Assembly (NCBI RefSeq): GCF_013415485.1
Contig: NZ_JACBXS010000006.1
Coordinates: 1 to 64,000 of the forward strand
Length of the DNA: 64,000 nt
From: Rhabdonatronobacter sediminivivens
GTDB lineage: Bacteria; Pseudomonadota; Alphaproteobacteria; Rhodobacterales; Rhodobacteraceae
Reading direction: 5' to 3'
Below the pieces are notes generated by a model. That model was not told the origin of the DNA. It made no database searches and saw only the letters and a program-made list of their open reading frames with translations. The position numbers were made by a program, and so were the translations under genes. Positions 7,922-17,768 of this stretch are shown here, in pieces. Position 1 is the first letter of the stretch; each line of letters opens with the position of its first letter.

Positions 7922-9785
7922 ACACCGCCCGACCGGGGGTCTTGTAGCCCTGGATCTGCTGGTAATCGCGGTCCAGCAGGTTGGTGACCCGCAGCGACAG
8001 ATCGGTGCTGTCACTGACCGCATAGCGCAGCCCCAGGTCCACCGTGGTAAAGCTGCCCAGCCCCCCGGTGCGCCCGGCCAGAGTGCTGGCCGAGACCGAG
8101 CCGCGCAGATCCTCGGTCAGCTGCATGGTTGCCCCCAGCGTCAGGTCATGGCGCGGCACCCGCGCCACCCGCTCACCCGAATTCGGCCCTTCGGTGATCT
8201 TTGCCTGGGTGTAGGTGTAGGAAAGCGTGCCTTCGAGTGTGTCGGTCACGGGCAGCATCGCCTCCAGCTCCAGCCCCCGGCTGCGGGTGGCTTCGATCTG
8301 GGCATAGCGGTTGGTGGCGAAATCATAGTCGATCCGGTCATCGATCTTCACCTGGAAGGCCGTGGCCGAAAGCCGCCCGCCATTCATCAGCGAGACATCC
8401 GCTCCCAGCTCATACGACAGGCTGGTTTCCGGCTCCAGATCCGGATCGCCGAAATTGCTGAACAACTCGAAATTCGAGGGCGCACGGAAGCCGCGCGCGA
8501 CCTGCCCGCGCAGGGTGGCGCTGTCGGTCGCCTGCCAGGCCAGGCTGACGCGCCCGGTGGTGAACCCGCCAAAGCGCGAATGGTCATCCTGACGCAGCGC
8601 CACGGTCACATCCAGATCGTCGCTGGGCCGCGCCACAAGCTGGGCGAAGGCGCCCATGATCCGCGTGCGCGCATCCAGATCGCCAAAGTTTCCGGTCTGG
8701 TCGTATTCCTCGCGCTCCCAATCGGCACCGTAGACCAGGGTATAGCCCGGCGCGATCTCGCTCACCCCTTTCCAGTCCAGCCGCGTGCGCTGCCCGGTAT
8801 AGGTGTTGTCGCTGGGAGAGATGAATTCCTCAGGGTTGGAGACATCCTCGATATAGCGCCGCTCCACATGGTAGCGGGTGACCCCGATCTCCTGCCGCCC
8901 GATCTCCAGGTCAAGCTCGGCAAAGGCGCGCGCGCCCCATTGGCGCCAGTCGGCCACCGCGTCCGATTCCGGGTCGGTCGCGGCAAAGCCGAAGCGCTCA
9001 TTGGTGTCGTATTCGGTCCGTGACCGCTGCACGAAGGCCGTCACCCCCAGCGCAAGCACATCGGTGGCCTGATAGCGGGCCGCCAGGTTCAGCCGCGATT
9101 GCCGGTAGCCATCGCGTTCGGCATCCGGGTCATAGACGACGCCCCCAGGCGTGCCCTCATAGGCCGTATGCCCGCCCGTCCGCTGATGCGACAGGCCCAG
9201 CGCCAGTTCCAGCCGGTCCATGCGATAGGCCAGCCCATAGTTTGCCCGAAGGGAGCGGTAGCTGCCGCCCTCAAGCTCGATATTCTGCACGAACCCGTCC
9301 TCGTCGGCGCGCAGCGTGGTGATATTGACCACCCCGCCCACGGCGGACCCGCCATAGAGCGCCGATTGCGAGCCGCGCAGAACTTCGATCCGGCTGACAT
9401 TCGACAGCCCGATCTGGCCGATATCGGTCTGCGTTTGCGTGTTCGACGGATCATCCACGCGGATCCCGTCGATGAAGGTGGCGATGTAGCGGGCATCCGC
9501 GCCCCGAATGCGCAGACTGGCGGGCGATCCGGTGCCCCCGGCCTGGGTCACACTGACCCCCGGCAGCCGCTGCAGCAACGACGTCATGTCGTTTGCGCCG
9601 CTGTCGCGGATATCCTCGCGCGTCAACACGCTGACCGACGCGCCCGAGCGCTGGATCTCGGTTGCCGTCAGATTGGCCGAGAAGGTGATTTCATCGAGGT
9701 CGATGACCTGCTGAGCGCTGGCCGAGAAAGCCAAAACGCCTATCAATGCGGTTGAGGCGCAAAGCCCCAGGGGATGTTTCTGCAT
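7896..9785 (-). CDS. btuB: TonB-dependent cobalamin outer-membrane receptor
   Basis: The protein has 629 residues. A signal peptide ends at about FSASA, a plug domain follows (SVLTREDIRDSGANDMTSLL, then RIEVLRGSQSALYGGSAVGG), and then a long beta-barrel ending in a terminal aromatic (YVGLAARF), as barrel proteins do. It is first in the operon and directly downstream of a cobalamin riboswitch on the same strand, which fixes the ligand as a corrinoid. The ATG at 9785 has AAGGG at 8 nt. An upstream in-frame ATG at 9809 is less favoured because it would precede the signal peptide. Confidence 0.93.
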   Translation of the reverse strand: MQKHPLGLCASTALIGVLAFSASAQQVIDLDEITFSANLTATEIQRSGASVSVLTREDIRDSGANDMTSLLQRLPGVSVTQAGGTGSPASLRIRGADARYIATFIDGIRVDDPSNTQTQTDIGQIGLSNVSRIEVLRGSQSALYGGSAVGGVVNITTLRADEDGFVQNIELEGGSYRSLRANYGLAYRMDRLELALGLSHQRTGGHTAYEGTPGGVVYDPDAERDGYRQSRLNLAARYQATDVLALGVTAFVQRSRTEYDTNERFGFAATDPESDAVADWRQWGARAFAELDLEIGRQEIGVTRYHVERRYIEDVSNPEEFISPSDNTYTGQRTRLDWKGVSEIAPGYTLVYGADWEREEYDQTGNFGDLDARTRIMGAFAQLVARPSDDLDVTVALRQDDHSRFGGFTTGRVSLAWQATDSATLRGQVARGFRAPSNFELFSNFGDPDLEPETSLSYELGADVSLMNGGRLSATAFQVKIDDRIDYDFATNRYAQIEATRSRGLELEAMLPVTDTLEGTLSYTYTQAKITEGPNSGERVARVPRHDLTLGATMQLTEDLRGSVSASTLAGRTGGLGSFTTVDLGLRYAVSDSTDLSLRVTNLLDRDYQQIQGYKTPGRAVYVGLAARF

Positions 9786-9924
9786 CTGCAACACCCTTGA
9801 AAGACCCATGCGGGCCTTGGAACGTGGAATGTCTGGCGGATGCTCGCGCACCGCAGACGGCGAAGGATGTCACCGCTACGGCCAAACCGTTACCCATGGC
9901 GCCGCCCGCGCCCGGATAGGGTGA

Positions 9925-10122
9925 TCACCTCGGCAGGTCTCCTGACTCGCGGGTCTGCGCTTTGCCGGGCCTTCCCATGGTCTTGCACCACAGTGGCATG
10001 TGCCGACATCACTCGCCGCTTACAGTTGCGGGGGCAGTCGCGGATTGACGCCCGAAAGGCGCGCACCGTGTTCCCTTTTACCGAAGCGCAAAGCGCCCGG
10101 ACCGAAGCCTTTCCCGCTTATC
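9925..10122 (-). promoter_or_regulatory. Cobalamin riboswitch upstream of btuB
   Basis: On the minus strand, in transcript order, there is a 5' helix region, the conserved AAAGGGAACACGGTG block (near 10080-10065), then CGCGACTGCCCCCGCAACTG and TAAGCGGCGAGTG. The B12-box element AGTCAGGAGACCTGCC lies at 9947-9932. This order is the signature of the AdoCbl riboswitch class. It lies about 140 nt upstream of the btuB start, so it probably represses the entire nine-gene uptake unit when cobalamin is plentiful. The outer limits are approximate. Confidence 0.93.
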
Positions 10123-10374
10123 CGCCATGACCGGGTTTGACAATCCTTTTCGCCGCCCCATCTCCCCCCGGTCGTGGGTGTGGCGCGAAGACCGCACTGC
10201 GCCGATCCGGCATCCGTGCACGCGCCGGCATGGCTCGCGTCTGATGGCCCGCGCCTGCGCTGAAGCGCACCGCATGCAGCCGGAACAACGGCCATGCCCA
10301 ACGGGATGAGCCGCGCCGACAGGCGGGCGAAGACGGGCGGGAGCCCCCCGCGCACCGCAGCGCAACCTACGGGG
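10123..10374. other. Intergenic spacer upstream of the B12 riboswitch
   Basis: These roughly 250 bases separate the esterase gene from the riboswitch. The promoter of the btuB operon must lie here if it is not transcribed from further upstream, but I see no clear -35/-10 pair. A 60-codon plus-strand frame here has no recognisable protein character and was not accepted. Confidence 0.5.
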
Positions 10375-11274
10375 TCAGCGTGACAGGCACGCGCGGATGA
10401 AATCCCCGGTCTGGCGCAGCGACTCGCGCGCCTCGGGCAGCCAGCCGGGAAAGAACTGCCAGACATGGGGCAGGTTGCCGCGTATGTCGCAATCCACGCG
10501 AACACCCTGCGCCCGCAGCCGCTCGGCCATGCGCAGCGTGTCGTCGCGCAGGATCTCGGTCCGTGCCGCCTGCAGGAACACCGGCGGGGCGTCATCGAAT
10601 TGCCCGAACAGCGGTGAGATGCGCGGGTCCGCCGGATCGGCACCCTGCAGGATCCGCGCGCGCAACCGTTCCAGCCGTTCTGCAGGCAACAAAATCTCGG
10701 ACCGCGCATTCCCTGTCAGGGAAGCGCCAGACAGCGTCAGATCGGTGAAGGGAGAAAAGGCGAACACCCCCGCCGGCCGTGCGGCTCTCGTGGTGCACAG
10801 ATGCGACAGAAGCGCCAGCGCCAGCCCCCCGCCCGCAGAATCACCGCCCAGGATGATCTGCTCCGGGGCATGTCCTCGCGCCAGCAAGGCGTGCCAGGCG
10901 GCGCAGGCATCCTCGAATGCGGCAGGGAACGGATGCTCCGGCGCCAGCCTGTAGGCGGGCAGGCACAGCGCCACCCCCGCCCGCCGCGCCAGGTAGCGCG
11001 CCAGCGGCGCATGGGTGCGCGGGCTGCCGGTGACATAGCCGCCGCCGTGGAAATACAGCACCACGGGCGCCCCCGGCTCGGGGCAGGCTGTCCAAAGCGC
11101 GGGCAACGCACCCAGGGCCTCGGCGTGAAACTCCCGCCAGGGCCGCCCGCGCGCGTTCAGCCAGGCCCCGAAGGCAAAGGCCCGGCGCGCGCTGTAACTG
11201 TCCCGCTGCCGACGCAGGGACCGCTTGACCCCCAGCCGAAGGAAGACCCGCAGCGCCTTGAGTTGCCAGCTCAT
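10375..11274 (-). CDS. Alpha/beta hydrolase, hormone-sensitive-lipase family esterase
   Basis: This 299-residue protein has the HSL-family oxyanion motif [15 protein letters not shown] and the nucleophile elbow GGDSAGGG. A likely acidic residue lies in ARTEILRDD and a catalytic His in LPHVWQFF. Such enzymes hydrolyse short acyl esters; the natural substrate cannot be read from sequence. The start overlaps the gshB stop by 4 bp, so the two are probably co-transcribed, although no functional link with glutathione is known to me. Confidence 0.85.
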   Translation of the reverse strand: MSWQLKALRVFLRLGVKRSLRRQRDSYSARRAFAFGAWLNARGRPWREFHAEALGALPALWTACPEPGAPVVLYFHGGGYVTGSPRTHAPLARYLARRAGVALCLPAYRLAPEHPFPAAFEDACAAWHALLARGHAPEQIILGGDSAGGGLALALLSHLCTTRAARPAGVFAFSPFTDLTLSGASLTGNARSEILLPAERLERLRARILQGADPADPRISPLFGQFDDAPPVFLQAARTEILRDDTLRMAERLRAQGVRVDCDIRGNLPHVWQFFPGWLPEARESLRQTGDFIRACLSR

Positions 11275-12218
11275 CCGCCCCGGCGCCGGGCCTCGATCGC
11301 CTCCCAGATACGGGCGGCAACATTGATGCCGTCAAACCGTTCCAACTCCTGAATGCCGGTGGGCGAGGTCACGTTGATCTCGGTCAGCCAGTCGCCGATG
11401 ATGTCGATCCCCACGAAGACCTGCCCCTTCTCACGCAGAAGCGGACCGATCGCGGCGCAGATCTCACGGTCACGGTCGGTCAGGGTCACCTTTTCGGGGC
11501 GCCCGCCGACATGCATGTTGGACCGCGTCTCACCCGCCGCCGGAACGCGGTTGATCGCGCCCACCGGCTCTCCATCCACCAGGATCACCCGCTTGTCGCC
11601 TTTTTCGACGGCCGGCAGAAACTTCTGCGCGATCAGCGGCTCGCGGCTCAGACCCGCAAACAGTTCGTGCAGGGACGCCAGGTTGCGATCATTCGGGTCC
11701 AGCCGGAACACGCCCGCCCCGCCATTGCCATAGAGCGGCTTCAGGATGATGTCCCCATGTTCGGCCTTGAAGGCGCGCAGCGCGGCCAGATCGCGCGCGA
11801 TCATGGTCGGTGGTGTCAGTTCCGGAAACTTCAGCACCAGCAGCTTTTCGGGGTAGTTGCGCACCCAGAAAGGGTCATTCACCACCAGTGTCCCCGGGTG
11901 GATCATGTCCAGCAAATGCGTAGTGGTGATATAGCCCATGTCAAAGGGCGGGTCCTGGCGCAGCCAGACCACATCCACCGCGCCCAGGTCCTGCGCGCGC
12001 GCGGCGCCCAGGGTCACATGATTGCCCCGCTCGCGCCGAACCTCCATCGGTTGGCCCCAGGCGCTTACGCGGCCTTCATTGAACCGCAGGTGATCGGGGG
12101 TGTAGTGAAACAGTTCATGTCCGCGGGCCTGCGCTTCCTCGGCAAGCCGGAAGGTGCTGTCGGCGTCGATATCGACACCCCCGATGTGATCCATCTGAAA
12201 GGCGATCTTCAAGCTCAT
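11271..12218 (-). CDS. gshB: Glutathione synthetase
   Basis: This 315-residue ATP-grasp enzyme joins gamma-glutamylcysteine and glycine. It begins [20 protein letters not shown]. Typical blocks are [44 protein letters not shown] and [20 protein letters not shown]. Length and motifs match the proteobacterial GshB. Esterase overlap and yraN-rsmI upstream are on the same strand. Confidence 0.96.
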   Translation of the reverse strand: MSLKIAFQMDHIGGVDIDADSTFRLAEEAQARGHELFHYTPDHLRFNEGRVSAWGQPMEVRRERGNHVTLGAARAQDLGAVDVVWLRQDPPFDMGYITTTHLLDMIHPGTLVVNDPFWVRNYPEKLLVLKFPELTPPTMIARDLAALRAFKAEHGDIILKPLYGNGGAGVFRLDPNDRNLASLHELFAGLSREPLIAQKFLPAVEKGDKRVILVDGEPVGAINRVPAAGETRSNMHVGGRPEKVTLTDRDREICAAIGPLLREKGQVFVGIDIIGDWLTEINVTSPTGIQELERFDGINVAARIWEAIEARRRGG

Positions 12219-12311
12219 GGTCCGCTCCGGCTGCGCAGTGAAGGATCGCCCACGCGACCCGATCCCCTAGATGACGCCCTTCGCGGTCAGATGCAATGAT
12301 CTGCACGGTAT

Positions 12312-12337
12312 CACCGGGGTGCGCGCGCACCCCGGTG
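12312..12337. terminator. Perfect 26-nt GC palindrome between yraN and gshB
   Basis: Two 13-base arms (CACCGGGGTGCGC and its exact complement) meet with no spacer. No T-tract follows on either strand, so this is not a classic intrinsic terminator. It could limit read-through from yraN into gshB or stabilise mRNA ends. Confidence 0.5.
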
Positions 12338-12372
12338 CCGTTCGGGACCGGGCGCCCGGGATGCTGGCCAGA

Positions 12373-12726
12373 TCAGGGGCCAAAGGCGTTTTCGATCAGC
12401 TGAATGCGCCCCATGCTGTCCACCAGCGCAACGTCAAACCGTGTTTCGGTGTTCATGGCAGTGGGTTCGCCGGCCAGAAACTCGCCAGCGGCGGCGAAAA
12501 TACGGTTTGCCTGCCGCTCGGTGATCCGCGCAAGCGCCCGTGAGAAGTCGCGGCTTTTCTTGACTTCGACAAAAACCAGCATGTCCCCGTCGCGCAGGAT
12601 CAGATCGATCTCGCCGCCCGCGCCGCGCCAGCGGCGCGCGACCAGATCCAGCCCCGCGCGCAGATAGGAGGCAGCAACCCCCTCTTCGGCACATAGCCCC
12701 GCATGATACGAAACCGCCCCGCTCAT
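12373..12726 (-). CDS. yraN: YraN family (UPF0102) endonuclease-like protein
   Basis: The protein has 117 residues and a restriction-endonuclease-like fold. GGEIDLILRDGDMLVFVEVK carries the PD-(D/E)xK-type acidic residues and the Lys. The ITERQANRI block is also typical. The cellular role of YraN is not settled. The gene overlaps rsmI by 4 bp, a linkage seen in many proteobacteria. Confidence 0.93.
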   Translation of the reverse strand: MSGAVSYHAGLCAEEGVAASYLRAGLDLVARRWRGAGGEIDLILRDGDMLVFVEVKKSRDFSRALARITERQANRIFAAAGEFLAGEPTAMNTETRFDVALVDSMGRIQLIENAFGP

Positions 12727-13619
12727 GGCGCGTCCCGTAGGCGCAGCGCGGTCTGATAGACATCGCGCCTTGGCAGGCCCAGCGCCTCGGACACCTGGGC
12801 CACGGCGGCCTTGAGCGGTTGCTTTTCCATTGCCTGCATCAATCTCTCCTCAAGAACCTCGGCGCCGGATGTCTGCGTGCGTTGGCGATCTACCAGCACC
12901 ACGATTTCACCCTTCAGCGTCCGCCCGGACACCGTTTCAGCCAGGGCGCCGAGGGGCATGCGGAGCACTTCTTCGAAGCGTTTGGTCAGTTCCCGGCACA
13001 GTGCTGCCTCCCGCTCAGCACCGAAGACTGCCACAAGATCCCCTAACATTTTCTGAATCCGATGCGGGCTTTCGTAGAAGACAAGTGTTGCGGGTATTGT
13101 TGCCGCCTCTTTCAGGAATTTCTGCCTTGCGCCTGCCTGTGCTGGGGCGAAGCCCATGAAGCAGAACCGGTCACTGGGCAGCCCCGAGACCACCAGCGCG
13201 GCCAGCAGCGCCGAGGGGCCCGGGGCGGCGTGGACGGCGAACCCCTGGGCGAGTGCCTCGCGCACCAGCTGGTAGCCGGGATCGGCGACCATGGGCGTGC
13301 CGGCTTCGGCGGCATAGACCACCGATTCGCCGCGCTTGAGTGCTGCAATCAGCCGCGGACGCATCTGCGGGCCGTTGTGATCGTGATACGGCAAAAGCGG
13401 GCGCTGGCCGATCGCGATGCCGTGCAGCTCCATCAGGCGGCGCAGGCTGCGGGTGTCCTCGGCGGCCAGGATGTCGGCGCCGGCCAGCAGGTCCAGTGCG
13501 CGCAGGGTAATGTCGCGGGCGGCGCCGATGGGGGTGGCGATCAGATGCAGCCCGGGTGGCGCCTTGGGCGTGGGGCTGGCCCGGGACGGCTGCGCGTCTT
13601 CGGATCGGTTTGCGGCCAT
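12723..13619 (-). CDS. rsmI: 16S rRNA (cytidine(1402)-2'-O)-methyltransferase
   Basis: This 298-residue SAM-dependent methyltransferase of the tetrapyrrole-methylase fold modifies C1402 in the ribosomal decoding centre. Motifs are LHLIATPIGAARDITLRAL, AEDTRSLRRLME, AEAGTPMVADPGY and APGPSALLAALVVSGLP. The ATG at 13619 has AGGAG at 8 nt and is preferred to the frame reaching 13679. The gene is divergent from the lipoprotein gene at 13709, so promoters for both should lie in the 89-bp gap. Confidence 0.95.
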   Translation of the reverse strand: MAANRSEDAQPSRASPTPKAPPGLHLIATPIGAARDITLRALDLLAGADILAAEDTRSLRRLMELHGIAIGQRPLLPYHDHNGPQMRPRLIAALKRGESVVYAAEAGTPMVADPGYQLVREALAQGFAVHAAPGPSALLAALVVSGLPSDRFCFMGFAPAQAGARQKFLKEAATIPATLVFYESPHRIQKMLGDLVAVFGAEREAALCRELTKRFEEVLRMPLGALAETVSGRTLKGEIVVLVDRQRTQTSGAEVLEERLMQAMEKQPLKAAVAQVSEALGLPRRDVYQTALRLRDAP

Positions 13620-13708
13620 CCGCCTGTCTCCTATTCGCAAGTTTACTTCGGGGGGGCAACTGCGTAGTGTCGCGGGCATTCACGCCTGTTGCAAGCCGGG
13701 AGAGTGCC

Positions 13709-14953
13709 ATGGTCAAACCCTTGTTTACGCGAATCGCGGACAGAGTGTCCCGGTTCCTGCCCGTTCTGTCTTCGGCGCGCAGCTTTATCGCCTGTCGGCA
13801 TGTGGCGCTTCCGGCGGTGGCGCTTTCGGCCAGCATGGCGCTGGCGGCCTGTGATCCGGCCGCCATGCAGCCTGGCGGGACCGCCGACCGGGGAGCGGCC
13901 AGCGGCCCGGTGCAGGTGGCGCTTCTGGTGCCGGGCGAGTCCTCGGACTCGGGGCGCAATGCGCTGGCGGCCAATCTGGAGAACGCGGCACGTCTTGCGA
14001 TTGGTGATCTGCAGGGGGTCGAGATCGATCTGCGGGTCTATCAGACCGCCGGGAATGCCGACCGCGCTGCCTCCGAGGCCGCACGGGCGGTCAATGACGG
14101 TGCACAGATCATCCTCGGGCCGGTGTTTTCCGGCTCTGCCGCGGCGGTCGGGCGCACCGTGGCCGAGCGCAATATCAATGTGCTGAGCTTTTCCAACAAC
14201 ACCGAGATCGCGGGCGGCAATGTCTTCGTACTGGGGCATACCTTCGAAAACACCGCCCAGCGCCTGCTGGCCCATGCCGCGGAGCAGGGCAAGGGCCGGG
14301 TCATGGTGGTTTCCGAGCGCAACGAGGAGGGCGAGGTCGCCCAGCGCGCGATCCAGCGCGCCGCCGCGCGCACCAATGCCACCATCGCGGCCACCGAAAG
14401 CTACTCCTTTTCGCAGCAGGGGGTGGTGGATGCGCTGCCGCGGATCTCCTCGGCGGTGCGGTCCTCGGGGGCGCAGTCGGTCTTCTTTACCGCCAATTCC
14501 GCCGGTGCGCTGCCGCTGCTGGCGCAGTTGCTGCCGGAAAACCGGGTGTCGCCCTCGGACTATCAGTTCATGGGGCTGACCCGCTGGGATATCCCGCGTG
14601 AAACGCTGGAGTTGAGCGGCCTGCAGGGCGGGTGGTTCGCGCTGCCGGACCCCAGCATGATGCGCCAGTTTGAAACCCGCTACCGGGCACGTTTCGGGGC
14701 AGATCCGCATCCGATTGCAGCGCTTGGCTATGACGGCATTGCTGCGGTGGGTGCGCTGGCCCGCAGCCGCGGGTCGGACCGGTTCTCGCGCGCGAACCTG
14801 ACCCAGGGGTCGGGCTTTGCGGGGGTCAGCGGTATCCTGCGGCTGCGGCCGGACGGCACCAATGAACGCGGGCTGGCCGTTGCCGAAATCCAGAACAACG
14901 AGGTTGTCGTCATTGCCCCAGCCCCGCGAAGCTTTGCCGGAACCGGTTTCTGA
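13709..14953 (+). CDS. Penicillin-binding protein activator-like lipoprotein
   Basis: This 414-residue protein has an N-terminal lipoprotein signal (ASMALAAC, lipid-modified Cys near residue 48). A periplasmic-binding-protein-like fold follows, starting VQVALLVPGESSDSGRNALA. This architecture matches the LpoA C-terminal domain/PBP activator family, which stimulates peptidoglycan synthases from the outer membrane. A branched-chain amino-acid binding protein is the main alternative, but no ABC genes are nearby. Next to rsmI and yraN this is the usual place for an LpoA-type gene. The ATG has GGGAG upstream. Confidence 0.82.
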   Translation: MVKPLFTRIADRVSRFLPVLSSARSFIACRHVALPAVALSASMALAACDPAAMQPGGTADRGAASGPVQVALLVPGESSDSGRNALAANLENAARLAIGDLQGVEIDLRVYQTAGNADRAASEAARAVNDGAQIILGPVFSGSAAAVGRTVAERNINVLSFSNNTEIAGGNVFVLGHTFENTAQRLLAHAAEQGKGRVMVVSERNEEGEVAQRAIQRAAARTNATIAATESYSFSQQGVVDALPRISSAVRSSGAQSVFFTANSAGALPLLAQLLPENRVSPSDYQFMGLTRWDIPRETLELSGLQGGWFALPDPSMMRQFETRYRARFGADPHPIAALGYDGIAAVGALARSRGSDRFSRANLTQGSGFAGVSGILRLRPDGTNERGLAVAEIQNNEVVVIAPAPRSFAGTGF

Positions 14954-17768
14954 GCCGCTCCCGCGCGATATCTCGCCTGACGCACCGCAGCCGGGGCCGG
15001 TCTTTCCGGCCCCGCCCGCGCAGGAAGACGGCCTGATCCTGCCCCCGGCAGAGTTGGCTGACGTGCCCGCAATGGAGCGCCGCCTGCTGGACGCGCTGCA
15101 GGGCAGCCGCGGCACGCGGGAAACCCGCGCCGCGGTCGTTGCGGTCCTGTCCGAGGTGCTGGCCCGCGGCAACGCCGCGCTGGAAGCCGCCCTGCGCGCC
15201 CGCCCGCTGGAGGCCCGCGCCTATGTTGCCGCGCAGACCTGGCTGACGGATCTGGTGGTCACCACCGCCCTTCGGGTGGCGCAAAACCACCTGCATCCCA
15301 ACCCCAATCCTTCGGAGGCGGAGCGCATCGCCGTGCTGGCCGTGGGGGGCTACGGGCGGGCGGAAATGGCGCCGCATTCGGATGTGGACCTGCTGTTCCT
15401 GGGGTCGTGGAAGATCACCGGGCGGGTGGAGAACGTCATCGAATCCACGCTCTACATCCTGTGGGATCTGAAGCTGAAGGTCGGCCATTCCAGCCGCACC
15501 GTCGCCGACTGCCTGCGCCTGGGCAAGGAAGACTACACCATCCGCACGGCCCTGCTGGAACACCGGTTCCTGTTCGGCAACAAACCCCTGGCAGACAATT
15601 TGCATGATGAGCTGTGGTCCGGCCTGTTCGCCCGCACCGAACGGGATTTCATCGAAGCCAAGCTGGCCGAGCGCGCCGAGCGCCACCAGAAGCAGGGCGG
15701 CCAGCGCTATGTGCTGGAGCCCAATGTGAAGGAGGGCAAGGGCGGGCTGCGCGACCTGCAGACGCTCTACTGGATCGCCAAATACCTGCACCGGGTCGAA
15801 CAGGCCGCCGAACTGGTGGAGCTGGGCGTCTTCCGCCCCGAGGAATACAGCGCTTTCCATGACGCCGAGACCTTTCTCTGGGCCACGCGCTGCCATATGC
15901 ACCACATCACCCGCCGCCCCGTGGAGCAGCTGACCTTCGACCTGCAGCCCGAGGTCGCCGAGCGCATGGGCTTCACCGATCACAGCGGCCGGCGCGCGGT
16001 GGAGCATTTCATGCAGGCCTATTTCCGCCACGCCACGCGGGTGGGCGAGGTGACGCGCATCTTCCTGACCGGGCTGGAGGCGCGCCTTGTCAAGCGCGAG
16101 CCACTGCTGCGCGGCCTTTTTCGCCGCCGCCGCAAGCTGCGTGACGGCTTTGCCATCGAAAACAACCGCATCACCTTTGCCGAGCCTGACACCGCGCTGG
16201 ACGATCCCATCGCGCTGCTGCGCATCTTTGACGAGGCCTTGCGCACCGGGCATCTTTTGCACCCTGATGCCATGCGCCTGATCACCGCCAATCTGCACCG
16301 GATCGATGCCCGGCTGCGCGCCAGCCGCCGGGCCAACATGCTGTTCATGAACATGCTGCTCAAACGCGGCAACCCCGAACGCGCCCTGCGCCGCATGAAC
16401 GAGGTCGGCGTTCTGGGCGCCTTCATCCCCGAGTTCGAACGCATCGTGGCGATGATGCAGTTCAACGTCTATCACCACTATACGGTGGACGAACACACCA
16501 TCCAGTGCATCAGCACCCTGGCGCAGATCGAACGCGGAGAGCTGATCGAGGAGCTGCCCATCGCCTCGCGCATCCTGGAGGAAGGGGTGAACCGGCGCGT
16601 GCTCTATGTGGCGCTGCTTCTGCATGACATCGGCAAGGGCCTGCCCGAGGATCACTCGATCATCGGCGCCCAGATCGCCCGGCGCCTGGCCCCGCGCTTC
16701 GGCCTGACCCCGGAGGATGCCGAAACCGTGGAATGGCTCGTGCGCCACCATCTGCTGATGTCCGACACGGCCCAGAAGCGCGATATCTCGGACCCGCGCA
16801 CGGTGCGCGATTTCGCCCGCGCGGTAAAATCGCGCCGGCGGCTGGACCTGCTGACGGTGCTGACGGTCTGCGATATCCGCGGCGTCGGCCCCGGCACCTG
16901 GAACAACTGGAAGGCCATGCTGTTGCGCCAGCTTTACCGTGACACGGCCGATGCGCTGGAAAACGGGCTGGAGGCGCTGAACCTGGAGAAACGCGAGGGT
17001 GCGGCCAAGCGTGCCCTGCGCGAAGCGCTGGCCGATTGGTCCCGCGCCGATCTGCGCACCGAAACCGCCCGCCACTATGGCCCCTACTGGCAGGGCCTGC
17101 CCACCGAAACCCAGGTGGTTTTCGCCCATCTGCTGCGCGGCATCTGCACCTGTGAAATACGCATCGATCTGCACCCGGACCCGGCGCGCGATGCCACCCG
17201 CGCCTGTTTTGCCCTGTCCGATCACCCCGGCGCCTTTGCCCGTCTGGCGGGCGCGCTGGCGCTGGTGGGCGCGAATATCGTCGATGCGCGGACCTATACC
17301 TCCAAGGACGGGTTCGCGACGGCGGTGTTCTGGATTCAGGACGGCGAGGGCCACCCCTATGAGGAAGCCCGCCTGCCGCGCCTGCGCAAGATGATCGAAC
17401 GCACCTTCGCCGGCGAGGTCGTGGCCCAGAAGGCGCTGGAGGACCGCGACAAGATCCGCAAGCGCGAGCGCCGCTTCAACATCCCCACGAACATCAGCTT
17501 CGACAACGAAGGCTCCGAAATCTACACGATCATTGAGGTGGACACCCGTGATCGCCCGGGCCTGCTGCATGATCTGACCCGGACGCTGGCCGAGAACAAC
17601 ATCTATATTGCCAGCGCCGTGATTGCGACCTATGGCGCGCAGGTGGTCGACACCTTCTATGTGAAAGACATGTTCGGGCTGAAGCTGCACACCAAATCCC
17701 GCCAGGAGGCGCTGGAACGCAAGCTGCGCGCGGCCATCCGCGCCGGGGCCGAGCGTGCGCAGGCATGA
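14913..17768 (+). CDS. glnD: Bifunctional [protein-PII] uridylyltransferase/uridylyl-removing enzyme
   Basis: GlnD senses glutamine and uridylylates or deuridylylates PII. Domains in order are the nucleotidyltransferase (VGGYGRAEMAPHSDVDLLFL, near residue 145), a PII-UTase helical linker, an HD phosphohydrolase domain (LLLHDIGKGLPEDHS, near 568) and two ACT domains at the C-terminus. No convincing ATG precedes the conserved part. The frame is open back to 14817. I chose the TTG at 14913, which has GAGG 9 nt upstream and overlaps the lipoprotein gene by 41 bp. The ATG at 14862 or one at 14817 is possible. The 3' end overlaps the next gene by 4 bp. Confidence 0.93.
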   Translation: MPQPREALPEPVSEPLPRDISPDAPQPGPVFPAPPAQEDGLILPPAELADVPAMERRLLDALQGSRGTRETRAAVVAVLSEVLARGNAALEAALRARPLEARAYVAAQTWLTDLVVTTALRVAQNHLHPNPNPSEAERIAVLAVGGYGRAEMAPHSDVDLLFLGSWKITGRVENVIESTLYILWDLKLKVGHSSRTVADCLRLGKEDYTIRTALLEHRFLFGNKPLADNLHDELWSGLFARTERDFIEAKLAERAERHQKQGGQRYVLEPNVKEGKGGLRDLQTLYWIAKYLHRVEQAAELVELGVFRPEEYSAFHDAETFLWATRCHMHHITRRPVEQLTFDLQPEVAERMGFTDHSGRRAVEHFMQAYFRHATRVGEVTRIFLTGLEARLVKREPLLRGLFRRRRKLRDGFAIENNRITFAEPDTALDDPIALLRIFDEALRTGHLLHPDAMRLITANLHRIDARLRASRRANMLFMNMLLKRGNPERALRRMNEVGVLGAFIPEFERIVAMMQFNVYHHYTVDEHTIQCISTLAQIERGELIEELPIASRILEEGVNRRVLYVALLLHDIGKGLPEDHSIIGAQIARRLAPRFGLTPEDAETVEWLVRHHLLMSDTAQKRDISDPRTVRDFARAVKSRRRLDLLTVLTVCDIRGVGPGTWNNWKAMLLRQLYRDTADALENGLEALNLEKREGAAKRALREALADWSRADLRTETARHYGPYWQGLPTETQVVFAHLLRGICTCEIRIDLHPDPARDATRACFALSDHPGAFARLAGALALVGANIVDARTYTSKDGFATAVFWIQDGEGHPYEEARLPRLRKMIERTFAGEVVAQKALEDRDKIRKRERRFNIPTNISFDNEGSEIYTIIEVDTRDRPGLLHDLTRTLAENNIYIASAVIATYGAQVVDTFYVKDMFGLKLHTKSRQEALERKLRAAIRAGAERAQA

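Noticed and set aside
9691-9897. Minus-strand 68-codon frame in the btuB leader
   Set aside because: It overlaps the btuB signal peptide in another frame and has no ribosome site or family resemblance.
10127-10309. Plus-strand 60-codon frame next to the riboswitch
   Set aside because: It has no ribosome-binding site, Arg/Pro-rich composition, and overlaps the riboswitch 5' end region antisense.
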